Part shown: one piece after another, positions 34,011 through 45,915 of the stretch
Position numbering within the stretch: position 1 is the first letter of the stretch
How the letters are laid out: each line of letters starts with the position of its first letter
From: Streptomyces sp. NBC_00461
Lineage (GTDB): Bacteria > Actinomycetota > Actinomycetes > Streptomycetales > Streptomycetaceae
Length of the DNA: 64,000 nt
Direction: 5' to 3'
Assembly: GCF_036013935.1 (NCBI RefSeq)
Contig: NZ_CP107902.1
Span: 5,799,001-5,863,000 of the forward strand
The notes under the pieces: model-generated
Told to the model about the DNA's origin: nothing
What the model saw: only the letters and a program-made list of their open reading frames with translations
Databases searched by the model: none
Made by a program: the position numbers and the translations under genes

Positions 34011-34619
34011 CCGACGAGCCGCTCAGCGCCTCGATGTCGGCGGCCGGACCCGCAACCTCGTCGCCACGCGCGCGAAGGTGGCGCCCACCCGCACCGTGGG
34101 CCGCGCCGGCATCGAGGCCCTGATCGTCTGGGGCATGCTCGGCCGCGGTCCGGCCGGTGACGCCGACGTCGACCCAGCTCTGGGATGTAAGGGACTTCTC
34201 GCGCGAATACGGCGACGGACGGCGGCCCATGACTGCCGGTCCGCGAACATCTCCGGATGCGACAAGCCTGGCATCGGGTACGGCAAAACGCCCAAAGAGG
34301 CAGCAGGGGAGAGGTCGCGCCGACCTCTGGGACTAGCTGAAGGACGGCCTGAAGGGGTCCGCGCGCCGGGCCGTCAAGCCGTCAACGCCTTCCCGGGCGC
34401 GGACAATTCGGACGCTGAGCCGTGCGAGCTCCAGGAGCCGTGCTGTGCCGGCCGGCGAGATGGGCCCCTGAAGCGCGTCGACGAGGTCGGCCGCAAAACC
34501 GGGCCTGCCCAACACCTTCGACCTCGGACAGGGCCACAGGGGCTGTTGGAGAGTGCGCGGAGGGGCCGCTGCCCCCGAGCGGCTGCGGCCCCTTCCGCGC
34601 GACAAGTGCGTCCCGTGGG
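34011..34619. other. 600-bp region without a supported gene
   Basis: No frame has convincing coding signals over its whole length. Short protein-like stretches exist: plus strand at about 34020-34160 (GRAGIEALIVWGMLGRG), 34172-34240 (QLWDVRDFSREYGDGRRP) in another frame, and minus strand at 34340-34500. They could be debris of a decayed gene. The distal end holds a hairpin terminator for the NlpC/P60 gene. Confidence 0.5.
34562..34592 (-). terminator. Hairpin terminator of the NlpC/P60 gene
   Basis: GGGGCCGC (34562-34569) pairs with GCGGCCCC (34585-34592), with further GC pairing possible inside the loop. It starts about 28 bases after the minus-strand stop at 34620. Confidence 0.65.
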
Positions 34620-35426
34620 TCAGAGCACCCGCACCGCGCCGGTCGGCGGGTCGTAGGACAGCGGCCTCTCGACGACACCGCTCGACGGGTTCTGCGCGCC
34701 GACGAACATGCCGTCACCCACGTACACCGCCACGTGATAGGCGCTGCCCGCGCTGCCCCAGTAGAGGATGTCGCCCGGCTGCAGGTTGCTCAGCGAGACC
34801 TGCGTGCCGGCCGTCGACTGGTCCTGCGAGACGCGCGGCAGGCTGATGCCGATCTGCTTGAACGCGGTCTGCACCAGGCCCGAGCAGTCATAGGCGGACG
34901 AACCGGTGGCACCGGACACATACGCCTTGCCGACCTGCGCCTTGACGAAGCTGACGATCGCGGCGGCCGAACCCGTGGCCGTCGACGAACCCGTCGAGAC
35001 GGTGGAGGTCGTGGACGCGGCGAGGGTGGTCCGCTCCGCGCTGCGGGAGACGGCCCGCTCGGCGGCGGCCTTGCGAGCGGCCTCGGCCTTCTTCTTGGCC
35101 TCCGCCTTCTGCTTCGCCTCGGCGAGGTCCGCCTTGGCCTGCTTCGCGGCGTTTGCGGCGGCCGTGTCACGCTCGGCCTGCAGCTGGTAGTTCGCGGCCG
35201 CCTGCTGCGTGGCGTCCGCGGACTGGGCGACCTGAGTGGCCAGATCGGCCGTCAGGGTGGGCAGTTCGAGCGTCTGTGTCACCGGCTCGGCGGCGTTCGC
35301 CGAAGCCGACGCACCCGCCGCTGCCATGCCGAGGACGCCACCGGTGACTCCGACGCGCACAGCGAGCGTCGTGGACGCTGTGCGGCGGGGTTTCCGGTGG
35401 CTGCGTATGTGAGCGGTGTGGGACAT
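34620..35426 (-). CDS. Secreted NlpC/P60 (C40) peptidoglycan endopeptidase
   Basis: 268 aa from ATG 35426 (a frame extension to 35483 adds residues unlike a signal peptide). Twin-basic n-region (RKPRRT), hydrophobic segment and ASANAAEP cleavage region. Residues ~55-130 are an Ala/Lys/Glu-rich coiled coil. A C-terminal NlpC/P60 domain has the catalytic Cys in SAYDCSGLVQ (~178) and His in SAYHVAVYVGD (~233). It cleaves peptide bridges of peptidoglycan. In Streptomyces some P60 genes are controlled by c-di-AMP riboswitches; none was recognised in this leader. Confidence 0.92.
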   Translation of the reverse strand: MSHTAHIRSHRKPRRTASTTLAVRVGVTGGVLGMAAAGASASANAAEPVTQTLELPTLTADLATQVAQSADATQQAAANYQLQAERDTAAANAAKQAKADLAEAKQKAEAKKKAEAARKAAAERAVSRSAERTTLAASTTSTVSTGSSTATGSAAAIVSFVKAQVGKAYVSGATGSSAYDCSGLVQTAFKQIGISLPRVSQDQSTAGTQVSLSNLQPGDILYWGSAGSAYHVAVYVGDGMFVGAQNPSSGVVERPLSYDPPTGAVRVL

Positions 35427-36193
35427 GAGAACAACCGGTATCAGGGGCTCCTCCATACCTTCAAGAAACGTGTGCTGCGCCACAGTTGTTCAATCGGCAC
35501 TCCGAATACCTGGCCTCTCGACCTTTATTGACGCCGTAACGGACATTGCGGGCCAGGCCCGCTGCCCCTGTGATCACGGTCTTTCATCGTTACGCCCGAA
35601 TTGCCCCGCGCCTACCACTGGTTGGGACCGGTGGCCAAGCCCCGTTCTCAGGCGCCTCTCACGGGTGTGGCGGAGGTCACGCAACGGTCTCGGCCCAGCC
35701 CGCGTCCCGCGCGAAGATCACGACCTGATTGCGCTCGGGTCACGACCGGGCTCCGCTCGTGAATGTGCGCACGCGTCCACACCGCATCACCCACCTCGCT
35801 CTGACGTGTGAACGCGAGCCACTACCAGGACGCCCCGTCCAACTCCAATTTGCATGCAGAGGAAGTCTCTTGATATTGAGACGACCCCTCCGAGCTGGGC
35901 CGACGAGCGGAAATGTCACCTCTGGTGACCACTCGGACGCTTCCAGTACGAAGATCACCGCTCATCCGACTTCATGATCCTTCGTCAGGTGGTGGAGATC
36001 ACAAAGCTTGTGCAATACCCCGTGTCGCAGATCACAGAGCGGCGGGCATAAGATGCGAGGCAGTTGGGCTTGTGACCTGCTTCACATGTTCTCGATCTTC
36101 GCCGGGACGGGCGAGGTTGGAGTGACGTATGAGGTCGGTGTGAGTCCGCCACCATCGCCAGCAGTCAGTGCCGACTGAGAGGAGCGAGGAGCG
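35427..36193. other. Long intergenic region between NlpC/P60 and nuoA
   Basis: 767 bases with no gene. It carries the NlpC/P60 promoter on the minus strand and the nuo leader on the plus strand, including a Rex operator (36070-36087), a small palindrome CACAAAGCTTGTG at 35999-36012, and a TAAGAT -10-like element at 36049-36054. GAGAGGAGCGAGGAG at 36177-36191 is the nuoA ribosome site. Confidence 0.6.
36070..36087 (+). promoter_or_regulatory. Rex operator of the nuo operon
   Basis: TTGTGACCTGCTTCACAT matches the Rex consensus TTGTGAA-N4-TTCACAA at all but two of its fixed positions. It lies 107 bases upstream of nuoA, close to the likely promoter. Rex represses at low NADH/NAD+ and leaves DNA when NADH rises; nuo is a known Rex target in S. 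coelicolor. Confidence 0.85.
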
Positions 36194-36553
36194 GTGAACG
36201 CATATGCGCCCATCCTCGTACTGGGAGCCCTCGGGGCAGGCTTTGCGATCTTCTCCGTGGTCATGGCCACGCTGATCGGTCCGAAGCGGTACAACCGGGC
36301 CAAGCTCGAGGCCTACGAGTGCGGGATCGAGCCGACCCCCACGCCGGCCGGCGGCGGGCGCTTCCCCATCAAGTACTACCTGACGGCGATGCTCTTCATC
36401 GTCTTCGACATCGAGATCGTCTTCCTCTACCCCTGGGCCGTCACCTTCGACGCCCTGGGGATCTTCGGGCTCGTGGAGATGCTGCTCTTCGTGCTCACCG
36501 TCTTCGTCGCGTACGCGTACGTATGGCGGCGCGGCGGCCTGGAATGGGACTGA
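36194..36553 (+). CDS. nuoA: NADH-quinone oxidoreductase subunit A
   Basis: 119 aa from GTG 36194. Small membrane subunit with three helices (residues ~6-30, ~60-83, ~88-112). The Q-site loop contains the family motif YECGIEPTPTPAGGGRFPIK with the conserved Cys, followed by FDIEIVFLYPWA with conserved acidic residues. First gene of the operon. nuoB starts 13 bases after the stop. Confidence 0.96.
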   Translation: MNAYAPILVLGALGAGFAIFSVVMATLIGPKRYNRAKLEAYECGIEPTPTPAGGGRFPIKYYLTAMLFIVFDIEIVFLYPWAVTFDALGIFGLVEMLLFVLTVFVAYAYVWRRGGLEWD

Positions 36554-36566
36554 GGGGCCTTAGAAC

Positions 36567-37117
<551 letters not shown>

Positions 37118-37121
<4 letters not shown>

Positions 37122-37897
37122 GCGACGCGAACGGCACCAACGGTGCGTCGAACGGGGTGAACCCCGAAAAGGACCTCGGCGCCTCCAACCTCCCCGGCCA
37201 GCGCGGCGACGGCGGCGAGGAGATCCGCGTCCAGCGCGGCATGTTCGGCGCCAACAACGGCGGCGACACCTCCGGCTACGGCGGCCTGGTCCGCTCGGTC
37301 CGGCTCCCTGGTCCGGCGGCCCGCCCCTACGGCGGCCCACGCGGCGGAGCCGCATATGGATACTTTGACGAGGTCGCCGACGAACTGGAAGGCGCCCTGG
37401 AGGAACAGGGTCTGCTCCCCGACAACGCGATCGAGAAAACGGTTGTCGACCGCGGCGAACTCACCTTCCACATCGAGCGCGAGCACCTGCTGCGCGTCGC
37501 CCGCACCCTGCGCGACGACCCGGCCCTGCGCTTCGAGCTGTGCACCGGGGTCAGCGGAGTCCACTATCTCCACGACAAGGGCCGCGAGCTGCACGCCGTC
37601 TACCACCTGCGCTCGATCACCCACAACCGGCTGATCCGCCTGGAGGTCAGCGCCCCGGACGCCGACCCGCACATCCCGTCCCTGGTCTCCGTCTATCCGA
37701 CCAACGACTGGCACGAGCGCGAGACCTACGACTTCTTCGGGATCGTCTTCGACGGCCACCCGGCGCTGACGCGGATCATGATGCCGGACGACTGGCAGGG
37801 CCATCCGCAGCGCAAGGACTACCCCCTCGGCGGCATCCCCGTCGAGTACAAGGGCGCCCAGATTCCGGCTCCGGACCAGCGGAGGTCGTACTCATGA
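37118..37897 (+). CDS. nuoC: NADH-quinone oxidoreductase subunit C
   Basis: 259 aa from GTG 37118, coupled to nuoB. Residues ~1-85 are a Gly/Asn-rich actinobacterial extension. The 30-kDa domain follows, with [20 protein letters not shown] and the family signature [16 protein letters not shown] near the end. Peripheral-arm subunit next to the quinone site. The stop overlaps the nuoD ATG. Confidence 0.95.
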
Positions 37898-39234
37898 GCA
37901 CGCAGTCAACATCCGCGGCCTCCGCCGCCTCGGCCCGCGAGACCACCGAAGGCACCGTGTATACGGTCACCGGTGGCGACTGGGACGAGATCGTCCAGGC
38001 CGCGGCCCGTGCCGACGACGAGCGCATCGTCCTCAACATGGGCCCGCAGCACCCCTCCACCCACGGTGTGCTCCGCCTGATCCTGGAGATCGACGGCGAG
38101 ACGGTCACCGAGGCCCGTTGCGGCATCGGCTACCTCCACACCGGCATCGAGAAGAACCTCGAGTTCCGCACGTGGACGCAGGGCACCACGTTCGTGACGC
38201 GCATGGACTACCTGACGTCCTTCTTCAACGAGACCGCCTACTGTCTCGCCGTCGAGAAGCTCCTCGGCGTCGAGGACCAGATCACCGAGCGAGCCAAGAT
38301 CATCCGGGTTCTCCTGATGGAGCTGAACCGGCTCTCCTCGCACCTGGTGTGCATCGCCACCGGCGGCATGGAACTCGGCGCCACCACGATCATGATCTAC
38401 GGATTCCGTGATCGTGAAATGATTCTCGACATCTACGAGCTCATCACGGGCCTTCGGATGAACCACGCGTACATCCGCCCCGGCGGACTCGCGCAGGACC
38501 TGCCGCCCGGCGCGGTGGACCACATCCGCGAGTTCGTGAAGAAGATGAAGAAGAACCTCCCGGAGTACGACAAGCTCGCCACCGGGAACCCCATCTTCAA
38601 GGCCCGTATGCAGGACGTCGGCTACCTCGACCTGGCCGGCTGCATGGCCCTCGGCGCCACCGGCCCGATCCTGCGCTCCACCGGCCTGCCGCACGACCTG
38701 CGCAAGACGCAGCCGTACTGCGACTACGAGACATACGACTTCGAGGTCCCGACCGCCGACACCTGCGACTCCTACGGCCGCTTCCTGATCCGCCTAGAGG
38801 AGATGCGCCAGTCGCTCGGGATCGTCGAGCAGTGCCTGGACCGGCTGCAGCCCGGCCCGGTCATGGTCGCCGACAAGAAGATCGCCTGGCCCGCGCAGCT
38901 CGCCCTGGGGCCGGACGGCCTCGGAAACTCCCTCGACCACATCAAGAAGATCATGGGCACCTCCATGGAGGCCCTGATCCACCACTTCAAGCTGGTCACC
39001 GAGGGCTTCCGCGTACCGCCGGGACAGGCGTACGCGGCCGTCGAGTCGCCCAAGGGCGAACTCGGGGTGCACGCCGTGTCCGACGGCGGCACCCGCCCCT
39101 TCCGGGTCCACTTCCGTGACCCGTCCTTCACCAACCTGCAAGCCATGGCGGCGATGTGCGAGGGCGGCCAGGTCGCCGACGTCATCGTCGCTGTCGCGTC
39201 CATCGACCCCGTGATGGGAGGCGTCGACCGGTGA
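37894..39234 (+). CDS. nuoD: NADH-quinone oxidoreductase subunit D
   Basis: 446 aa from ATG 37894. The 49-kDa subunit forms the quinone-binding cavity with Nuo[18 protein letters not shown] (residues ~47-63) holds the quinone-headgroup His, and [16 protein letters not shown] and [12 protein letters not shown] are family blocks. The C-terminus ends in the invariant pattern DPVMGGVDR. It overlaps nuoE by four bases. Confidence 0.97.
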   Translation: MSTQSTSAASAASARETTEGTVYTVTGGDWDEIVQAAARADDERIVLNMGPQHPSTHGVLRLILEIDGETVTEARCGIGYLHTGIEKNLEFRTWTQGTTFVTRMDYLTSFFNETAYCLAVEKLLGVEDQITERAKIIRVLLMELNRLSSHLVCIATGGMELGATTIMIYGFRDREMILDIYELITGLRMNHAYIRPGGLAQDLPPGAVDHIREFVKKMKKNLPEYDKLATGNPIFKARMQDVGYLDLAGCMALGATGPILRSTGLPHDLRKTQPYCDYETYDFEVPTADTCDSYGRFLIRLEEMRQSLGIVEQCLDRLQPGPVMVADKKIAWPAQLALGPDGLGNSLDHIKKIMGTSMEALIHHFKLVTEGFRVPPGQAYAAVESPKGELGVHAVSDGGTRPFRVHFRDPSFTNLQAMAAMCEGGQVADVIVAVASIDPVMGGVDR

Positions 39235-40103
39235 CCACCTCTTCTTCGGAGCGGGGCGTCAGCCTGGGCATGCCCGGACTGCCCGCGCCCGCCTACCCGG
39301 ACGACGTCCGAGCCCGGCTGGAGACAGACGCGCGCGAGGTGATCGCCCGCTACCCCGACTCCCGGTCCGCGCTCCTGCCGTTGCTGCATCTCGTGCAGTC
39401 GGAGGAGGGCCATGTCACGCGCACCGGGATGCAGTTCTGCGCGGACGTGCTGGACCTGACCACGGCCGAGGTCACCGCGGTCGCCACCTTCTACACCATG
39501 TACCGGCGCAGGCCGAGCGGTGACTACCAGGTGGGCGTCTGCACCAACACCCTGTGCGCGGTGATGGGCGGTGACGCGATCTTCGAAGAGCTCCAGGAGC
39601 ACCTCGGCGTCGGCAACGGCGAGACCACCGACGACGGCAAGGTCACCCTGGAGCACATCGAGTGCAACGCGGCCTGCGACTTCGCGCCGGTCGTGATGGT
39701 CAACTGGGAGTTCTTCGACAACCAGACCCCGGGCAGTGCCAAGCGCCTCGTAGACGATCTGCGCGCGGGCAGGAGCGTGGAGCCCACGCGTGGGGCGCGT
39801 CTGTGCACCTTCAAGGAGACCGCGCGGATTCTGGCCGGCTTCCCCGACGAGCGGCCCGGGGCCGTCGAGGCAGGCGGCAGTGCGGGACCGGCGTCGCTGG
39901 TGGGCCTTCGCCTGGCAAGGGGAGAGGCCGCACCCGCGCGCGTGGTCCATCCGCGGGACGGCGGCCCGCACGACGAGCCGCCGGACAGGGCAGTGCACGA
40001 GCCGTCGCCGACCGAGCACCTCAGTTCGCACGATGCGCCGCACGACACGTCGGCCTCCGACCCGGCCCACCCGGCAGGGCCTGCCGCCGAGGAGGGGGAG
40101 TGA
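39231..40103 (+). CDS. nuoE: NADH-quinone oxidoreductase subunit E with long C-terminal tail
   Basis: 290 aa from GTG 39231. The thioredoxin-like 24-kDa domain carries cluster N1a through [11 protein letters not shown] (C-x4-C) and [10 protein letters not shown] (C-x3-C). After about residue 200 comes a tail rich in H, D, P and A, with no similarity to other NuoE proteins that I recognise. The usual length is about 160-240 aa. The tail shows no motif. Coupled to nuoF (TGATG). Confidence 0.94.
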   Translation: MTTSSSERGVSLGMPGLPAPAYPDDVRARLETDAREVIARYPDSRSALLPLLHLVQSEEGHVTRTGMQFCADVLDLTTAEVTAVATFYTMYRRRPSGDYQVGVCTNTLCAVMGGDAIFEELQEHLGVGNGETTDDGKVTLEHIECNAACDFAPVVMVNWEFFDNQTPGSAKRLVDDLRAGRSVEPTRGARLCTFKETARILAGFPDERPGAVEAGGSAGPASLVGLRLARGEAAPARVVHPRDGGPHDEPPDRAVHEPSPTEHLSSHDAPHDTSASDPAHPAGPAAEEGE

Positions 40104-41449
40104 TGACCTTGGCACCCGAACTGAAGGACACCAGTCCCGAGAAGCTGCTCGCACCCGTGCTGTCGGCCTTCTGGGACGAGGACCGGTCCTGGACTCTCGA
40201 CGTCTACAAGAGGCACGACGGGTACGAGGGGCTCCGCAAGGCGCTCGCGATGTCCCCGGACGACTTGATCGCGTACGTCAAGGACTCCGGGTTGCGCGGC
40301 CGTGGCGGCGCGGGATTCCCGACGGGAATGAAATGGCAGTTCATTCCCCAGGGAGATGGAAAGCCGCACTATCTAGTTGTCAACGCCGACGAGTCGGAGC
40401 CCGGCACCTGCAAGGACATCCCGCTCCTCTTCGCGAACCCGCATAGCCTCATCGAGGGCATTGTCATCGCGTGTTATGCCATCAGGTCGTCGCATGCCTT
40501 CATCTATCTGCGTGGTGAAGTCGTCCCCGTATTGCGGCGGTTGCACGAGGCCGTGCGCGAGGCCTATGCGGCCGGCTACCTCGGCGAGAACATCCTGGGC
40601 AGCGGGCTCGACCTCCAGCTCACCGTGCACGCGGGCGCGGGCGCGTACATCTGCGGTGAGGAGACCGCACTGCTCGACTCGCTCGAAGGCCGCCGGGGTC
40701 AACCGCGGCTCCGTCCCCCTTTCCCTGCTGTCGCGGGCCTCTATGCGTGCCCGACTGTTGTGAATAACGTCGAGTCGATCGCGTCGGTTCCCGCAATCCT
40801 GACTCGGGGCAAAGAATGGTTCCGGTCGATGGGCAGCGAGAAGTCGCCGGGCTTCACGCTCTATTCGCTCAGCGGCCACGTCACGAGCCCCGGCCAGTAC
40901 GAGGCCCCGCTCGGCATCACGCTCCGCCAGCTCCTCGAGATGAGCGGCGGCATGCGGCCGGGTCACCGGCTCAAGTTCTGGACGCCGGGCGGCTCGTCGA
41001 CGCCGATGTTCACGGAAGAGCACCTCGACGTACCCCTTGACTACGAAGGGGTCGGCGCCGCCGGTTCGATGCTCGGCACCAAAGCCCTGCAGTGCTTCGA
41101 CGAGACGACCTGCGTCGTGCGCGCCGTCACGCGTTGGACCGAGTTCTACGCCCACGAGTCCTGCGGCAAGTGCACCCCGTGCCGCGAAGGTACGTACTGG
41201 CTCGTGCAGTTGCTGCGCGACATCGAGGCCGGCAAGGGCGTCATGTCCGACCTCGACAAGCTGAACGACATCGCCGACAACATCAACGGCAAGTCCTTCT
41301 GCGCCCTCGGCGACGGCGCCGCCTCGCCGATCTTCTCCTCGCTCAAGTACTTCCGTGAGGAGTACGAGCAGCACATCACGGGCCGCGGCTGCCCCTTCGA
41401 CCCGGCCAAGTCGACGGCCTGGGCCGACCGCACGGAGGTGAACGCATGA
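40103..41449 (+). CDS. nuoF: NADH-quinone oxidoreductase subunit F
   Basis: 448 aa from ATG 40103 (GTG 40100 also possible). Binds NADH and FMN and carries cluster N3. [15 protein letters not shown] (residues ~66-80) is the FMN/NADH loop, [19 protein letters not shown] a second nucleotide loop, and [15 protein letters not shown] the [4Fe-4S] Cys motif, with the fourth Cys in SFCALGDGA. Entry point of electrons into complex I. Confidence 0.97.
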   Translation: MTLAPELKDTSPEKLLAPVLSAFWDEDRSWTLDVYKRHDGYEGLRKALAMSPDDLIAYVKDSGLRGRGGAGFPTGMKWQFIPQGDGKPHYLVVNADESEPGTCKDIPLLFANPHSLIEGIVIACYAIRSSHAFIYLRGEVVPVLRRLHEAVREAYAAGYLGENILGSGLDLQLTVHAGAGAYICGEETALLDSLEGRRGQPRLRPPFPAVAGLYACPTVVNNVESIASVPAILTRGKEWFRSMGSEKSPGFTLYSLSGHVTSPGQYEAPLGITLRQLLEMSGGMRPGHRLKFWTPGGSSTPMFTEEHLDVPLDYEGVGAAGSMLGTKALQCFDETTCVVRAVTRWTEFYAHESCGKCTPCREGTYWLVQLLRDIEAGKGVMSDLDKLNDIADNINGKSFCALGDGAASPIFSSLKYFREEYEQHITGRGCPFDPAKSTAWADRTEVNA

Positions 41450-43950
41450 CTGTGACCACCAATGCTCCCTCGGGAGGGGGAGAGGCGGCGGTCCCGCCGG
41501 AGGATCTCGTCTCGCTGACGATCGACGGCGCCGAGATCAGCGTGCCCAAGGGCACCCTGGTCATCCGGGCCGCCGAGCAACTCGGCATCGAGATCCCCCG
41601 GTTCTGCGACCATCCCCTCCTCGATCCGGCCGGCGCCTGCCGCCAGTGCATCGTCGAGGTCGAGGGCCAGCGCAAGCCGATGGCGTCCTGCACCATCACG
41701 TGCACGGACGGCATGGTGGTGAAAACCCACCTCACCTCGCCCGTCGCCGAGAAGGCACAGCACGGTGTGATGGAGCTGCTCCTCATCAACCACCCACTGG
41801 ACTGTCCGGTCTGCGACAAGGGCGGCGAGTGCCCCCTGCAGAACCAGGCCATGTCCCACGGTCAGGCCGAGTCGCGGTTCGAGGGCAGGAAGCGGACCTA
41901 CGAGAAGCCCGTACCGATCTCCACCCAGGTACTGCTCGACCGTGAGCGGTGCGTGCTGTGCGCACGCTGCACCCGCTTCTCCAACCAGATCGCGGGCGAC
42001 CCGATGATCGAGCTGCTGGAGCGGGGCGCGCTGCAGCAGGTCGGAACGGGAGAGGGCGACCCCTTCGAGTCGTACTTCTCCGGCAACACCATCCAGATCT
42101 GCCCGGTCGGCGCGCTGACCTCGGCGGCGTATCGCTTCCGCTCCCGCCCCTTCGACCTGGTGTCGTCCCCGAGCGTGTGCGAGCACTGCTCCGGCGGCTG
42201 CGCCACCCGCACCGACCACCGGCGCGGCAAGGTCATGCGACGTCTCGCGGCCAACGACCCCGAGGTCAACGAGGAGTGGATCTGCGACAAGGGACGCTTC
42301 GCGTTCCGGTACGCGCAGCAGCGCGACCGGCTCCAGACGCCTCTGGTGCGCAACGCCGAGGGTGACCTCGAACCGGCCTCCTGGCCGGAGGCGCTGCAGA
42401 TCGCCGCTCAGGGGCTGCTCGCCTCACGCGGCAGGACTGGCCTGCTGACCGGCGGCCGCCTCACCATCGAGGACGCCTACGCGTACAGCAAGTTCGCGCG
42501 CGTGGCGCTCGACACGAACGACATCGACTTCCGCGCGCGCGTGCACAGCAGCGAGGAGTCCGACTTCCTCGCCGCCAAGGTCGCCGGTCGCGGTCGTGAT
42601 CTCGACGGTACGGGCGTCACGTACACCGCCCTGGAGAAGGCGCCCGCCGTTCTGCTGGTCGGGTTCGAGGCCGAGGAGGAGGCGCCCGGCGTCTTCCTGC
42701 GGCTGCGCAAGGCCTGGCGTGGGCACGGGCAGAAGGTGTTCTCGCTGGCCACGCACGCCACGCGCGGTCTGGAGAAGGCCGGAGGCACGCTGCTGCCGGC
42801 CGCCCCGGGCACCGAGACCGAGTGGCTGGACGCACTCGCGAGCGGAGTCGGCCTGGAGGATCCCGGCGCGAAGGCCGCCGAGGCGCTGCGCGCCGAGGGC
42901 GCGGTGATCGTCGTCGGCGAGCGACTGGCCGCGGTGGAGGGCGGGCTGACCGCCGCCGTACGGGCAGCGGCCGCCACCGGCGCCCAGCTGGTGTGGATCC
43001 CGCGGCGGGCCGGTGAGCGCGGTGCCCTCGAGGTGGGTGCGCTGCCCTCGCTGCTGCCGGGCGGCCGTCCGGCCACCGATCCACGCGCGCGTGAAGAGGT
43101 AGCCGCGGTCTGGGGCGTGGCCGAACTCCCGCACCGCTACGGCCGCGACACGGGCCAGATCGTCGAGGCCGCCGCGTCCGGCGAGCTGCAGGCCCTGGTG
43201 GTCGCGGGCGTGGAGGTCGCCGACCTGCCCGACCCGGCACGCGCGCGTGAAGCACTTCACGAGGCCGGTTTCGTGGTGTCACTGGAGCTGCGGCCCAGCG
43301 AGGTCAGCGAGCGCGCGGACGTCGTGCTCCCCGTCGCCGCGGTCGCCGAGAAGGCCGGCGCGTTCCTCAACTGGGAGGGCCGGGTGCGCTTCTTCGAGGC
43401 CGCGCTCAAGCCGGACCAGATGATCCGCCGGCTCGCGCCCACCGACGCGCGCGTGCTGCAGATGCTGGCCGACGCCATGGACGTACACCTGGGTCTGCCG
43501 GACCTGCGCACCGTGCGTGCGGAGCTGGACCGGCTGGGCGCCTGGGACGGTCCGCGGGCCACCGAACCGCTGGACACCGCGGCCCAGTTGCCGCGGCCCG
43601 CCGCAGGGGAGGCCGTACTCGCCGGACATCGGCTGCTGCTCGACCGCGGTGTCCTCCAGGAGGGCGACGAGGCGCTCGCCGGAACCCGGCACGCGGCCCA
43701 CGCGCGCGTGTCGGCCGCGACGGCCGCAGAAGCCGGCGTCAAGGACGGCGACGCCCTCGCCGTGACCGGACCCGCCGGAGTCGTCGAACTCCCACTGCAG
43801 ATCACGGAGATGCCGGACCGGGTGGTCTGGCTTCCGCTGAACTCCGCAGGCGGCGGCGTCGCCTCCGACACCGGGGCGCTGCCCGGCGCTCTCGTCCGCA
43901 TCGGCCCGGCGACGCTCGTCGGCGAGGCCCCGAAGGAGGTGGAGGCATGA
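41446..43950 (+). CDS. nuoG: NADH-quinone oxidoreductase subunit G
   Basis: 834 aa from ATG 41446. The N-terminal ferredoxin domain has [16 protein letters not shown] for the [2Fe-2S] cluster. The His/Cys motif follows ([12 protein letters not shown]), then [17 protein letters not shown], and a further Cys set in [15 protein letters not shown]. From about residue 290 it is a molybdopterin-oxidoreductase-like domain without known cofactor, as in other NuoG. The C-terminal part is Ala/Glu-rich and less conserved. Confidence 0.96.
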   Translation: MTVTTNAPSGGGEAAVPPEDLVSLTIDGAEISVPKGTLVIRAAEQLGIEIPRFCDHPLLDPAGACRQCIVEVEGQRKPMASCTITCTDGMVVKTHLTSPVAEKAQHGVMELLLINHPLDCPVCDKGGECPLQNQAMSHGQAESRFEGRKRTYEKPVPISTQVLLDRERCVLCARCTRFSNQIAGDPMIELLERGALQQVGTGEGDPFESYFSGNTIQICPVGALTSAAYRFRSRPFDLVSSPSVCEHCSGGCATRTDHRRGKVMRRLAANDPEVNEEWICDKGRFAFRYAQQRDRLQTPLVRNAEGDLEPASWPEALQIAAQGLLASRGRTGLLTGGRLTIEDAYAYSKFARVALDTNDIDFRARVHSSEESDFLAAKVAGRGRDLDGTGVTYTALEKAPAVLLVGFEAEEEAPGVFLRLRKAWRGHGQKVFSLATHATRGLEKAGGTLLPAAPGTETEWLDALASGVGLEDPGAKAAEALRAEGAVIVVGERLAAVEGGLTAAVRAAAATGAQLVWIPRRAGERGALEVGALPSLLPGGRPATDPRAREEVAAVWGVAELPHRYGRDTGQIVEAAASGELQALVVAGVEVADLPDPARAREALHEAGFVVSLELRPSEVSERADVVLPVAAVAEKAGAFLNWEGRVRFFEAALKPDQMIRRLAPTDARVLQMLADAMDVHLGLPDLRTVRAELDRLGAWDGPRATEPLDTAAQLPRPAAGEAVLAGHRLLLDRGVLQEGDEALAGTRHAAHARVSAATAAEAGVKDGDALAVTGPAGVVELPLQITEMPDRVVWLPLNSAGGGVASDTGALPGALVRIGPATLVGEAPKEVEA

Positions 43951-45311
43951 GCCCGTACCTCGCCGCTGAAGACCTCTCCATGTTCGGCCACGACCCCTGG
44001 TGGCTGGTCGTCGTCAAGGCGGTCTTCTGCTTCGCGTTCCTGATGGTGACCGTGCTGTTCTCCATCGTCTGGGAGCGCAAGGTCGTCGCCTGGATGCAGC
44101 TGCGTATCGGCCCCAACCGGCACGGCCCCTGGGGCATGCTCCAGTCGCTCGCCGACGGCGTGAAGCTGATGCTCAAGGAAGACGTCATCGTGAAACGCGC
44201 GGACAAGGTCGTCTACGTCCTCGCACCGATCGTCGCGGCCATCCCGGCCTTCATGGCGATCGCGGTGATCCCCTTCGGCCCGGCCGACAACGAGATCTCG
44301 ATCTTCGGCCAGCGCACGACGATGCAGCTGACGGACCTGCCGATCGCGATGCTGTTCATCCTCGCGGTCGCCTCGGTCGGCATCTACGGCATCGTGCTGG
44401 CGGGTTGGAGTTCCGGATCCACCTACCCGCTCCTCGGCGGCCTGCGCTCCTGCGCGCAGATGATCTCGTACGAGATCGCCATGGGCGCCGCCTTCGCCTC
44501 CGTGTTCCTCTACTCGGGGTCGATGTCGACGTCGACGATCGTCGAACAGCAGCACGACCGCTGGTACATCGTGCTTCTGCCGGTCTCCTTCATCATCTAC
44601 ATCGTCACGATGGTCGGCGAGACCAACCGCGCCCCCTTCGACATGCCGGAGTCCGAGGGCGACCTGGTCGGCGGCTTCAACACCGAGTACTCGTCGATCA
44701 AGTTCGCGCTGTTCATGCTCGCCGAGTACGTGAACATGGTGACGGTCTCGGCCGTGTCGACCACGCTCTTCCTCGGCGGCTGGCGCGCCCCCTGGCCGAT
44801 CAGCACCTTCTGGGAGGGCGCGAACCACGGCTGGTGGCCGATGCTGTGGTTCGTGATCAAGGTCCAGCTGCTGCTGTTCTTCTTCATCTGGCTGCGCGGC
44901 ACCCTCCCGCGGGTCCGCTACGACCAGTTGATGAAGCTCGGCTGGAAGGTCCTCATCCCGGTCTCCGTGGTCTGGCTGATGCTGGTCGCCACGGTGCGAG
45001 CGATGAAGAACGAGAACTACGACTTCGCCGACATCGCCCTCTACATCGGCGCCGGCGTCCTCGCCCTGTTGCTGCTGTCCTTCGTCGCCGACATGTTCCG
45101 CGAGAAGGCGAAGGGCGCCGGACAGCCCGCCGCGGAAGCTGCCGGATTCGACCCTATGGCAGGCGGATTCCCCGTGCCGCCGCTGCCGGGACAGGAGCTG
45201 CCGGCGACGCCCAGGCGCCGTCCGCACCGTGAGCGGGAGCTCATTGTCAGTGGCGGGTCGGATACTGCCAGTGACGGATCTTCGGAGGGAAAGGAGGCGT
45301 CCGATGGCTGA
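43947..45311 (+). CDS. nuoH: NADH-quinone oxidoreductase subunit H
   Basis: 454 aa from ATG 43947. Membrane subunit that completes the quinone tunnel; eight or more helices. Family blocks are [53 protein letters not shown] and [15 protein letters not shown]. The last ~60 residues form a Pro/Ser-rich cytoplasmic tail longer than in E. coli (about 325 aa). It overlaps nuoI by eight bases. Confidence 0.96.
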   Translation: MSPYLAAEDLSMFGHDPWWLVVVKAVFCFAFLMVTVLFSIVWERKVVAWMQLRIGPNRHGPWGMLQSLADGVKLMLKEDVIVKRADKVVYVLAPIVAAIPAFMAIAVIPFGPADNEISIFGQRTTMQLTDLPIAMLFILAVASVGIYGIVLAGWSSGSTYPLLGGLRSCAQMISYEIAMGAAFASVFLYSGSMSTSTIVEQQHDRWYIVLLPVSFIIYIVTMVGETNRAPFDMPESEGDLVGGFNTEYSSIKFALFMLAEYVNMVTVSAVSTTLFLGGWRAPWPISTFWEGANHGWWPMLWFVIKVQLLLFFFIWLRGTLPRVRYDQLMKLGWKVLIPVSVVWLMLVATVRAMKNENYDFADIALYIGAGVLALLLLSFVADMFREKAKGAGQPAAEAAGFDPMAGGFPVPPLPGQELPATPRRRPHRERELIVSGGSDTASDGSSEGKEASDG

Positions 45312-45915
45312 GGAGCCCAAGGAGACCGAGCAGTTGAAGCCTGGCTTCATGAACCCCGTCGCAGGCTTCGGCGTGACCTTCAAGGCCATGTTCAAGAAGC
45401 GGCTGACCGAGCAGTACCCGGAGCAGCAGAAGACCACCGCCCCCCGATTCCATGGACGGCACCAGCTCAATCGCCATCCGGACGGCCTGGAGAAGTGTGT
45501 CGGCTGCGAGCTGTGCGCCTGGGCCTGCCCCGCCGACGCCATCTATGTCGAGGGCGCCGACAACACGGAGGAGGAGCGCTACTCGCCGGGCGAGCGGTAC
45601 GGGCGCGTCTACCAGATCAACTACGCCCGCTGCATCCTGTGCGGCCTGTGCATCGAGGCGTGCCCCACGCGCGCGCTCACGATGACCAACGAGTTCGAGC
45701 TCGCCGACAGCAGCCGCGCCAACCTCATCTACACCAAGGAACAGCTGCTCGCCGGCCTCGAAGAGGGCATGGTCGACAGCCCGCACGCAATCTACCCCGG
45801 GATGGACGAGCAGGACTACTACCGAGGGCTCGTCACCGAGGCCGCGCCCGGCACCGAGCCCCAAGCCGCCGTGTCCAAGGGCGAGCAGCCCAGGGAAGAG
45901 GGGGCCGAGGCATGA
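45304..45915 (+). CDS. nuoI: NADH-quinone oxidoreductase subunit I
   Basis: 203 aa from ATG 45304 (frame open upstream inside nuoH). Ferredoxin-like subunit with two [4Fe-4S] motifs, [12 protein letters not shown] (~60-71) and [12 protein letters not shown] (~106-117), carrying clusters N6a and N6b on the path to N2. The C-terminal ~40 residues are charged. Coupled to nuoJ by an ATGA overlap. Confidence 0.97.
   Translation: MAEEPKETEQLKPGFMNPVAGFGVTFKAMFKKRLTEQYPEQQKTTAPRFHGRHQLNRHPDGLEKCVGCELCAWACPADAIYVEGADNTEEERYSPGERYGRVYQINYARCILCGLCIEACPTRALTMTNEFELADSSRANLIYTKEQLLAGLEEGMVDSPHAIYPGMDEQDYYRGLVTEAAPGTEPQAAVSKGEQPREEGAEA

Noticed and set aside
35427..36000. Possible c-di-AMP (ydaO) riboswitch in the NlpC/P60 leader
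   Set aside because: Streptomyces P60 genes can carry one, but the conserved core blocks of that riboswitch were not found on the minus strand.
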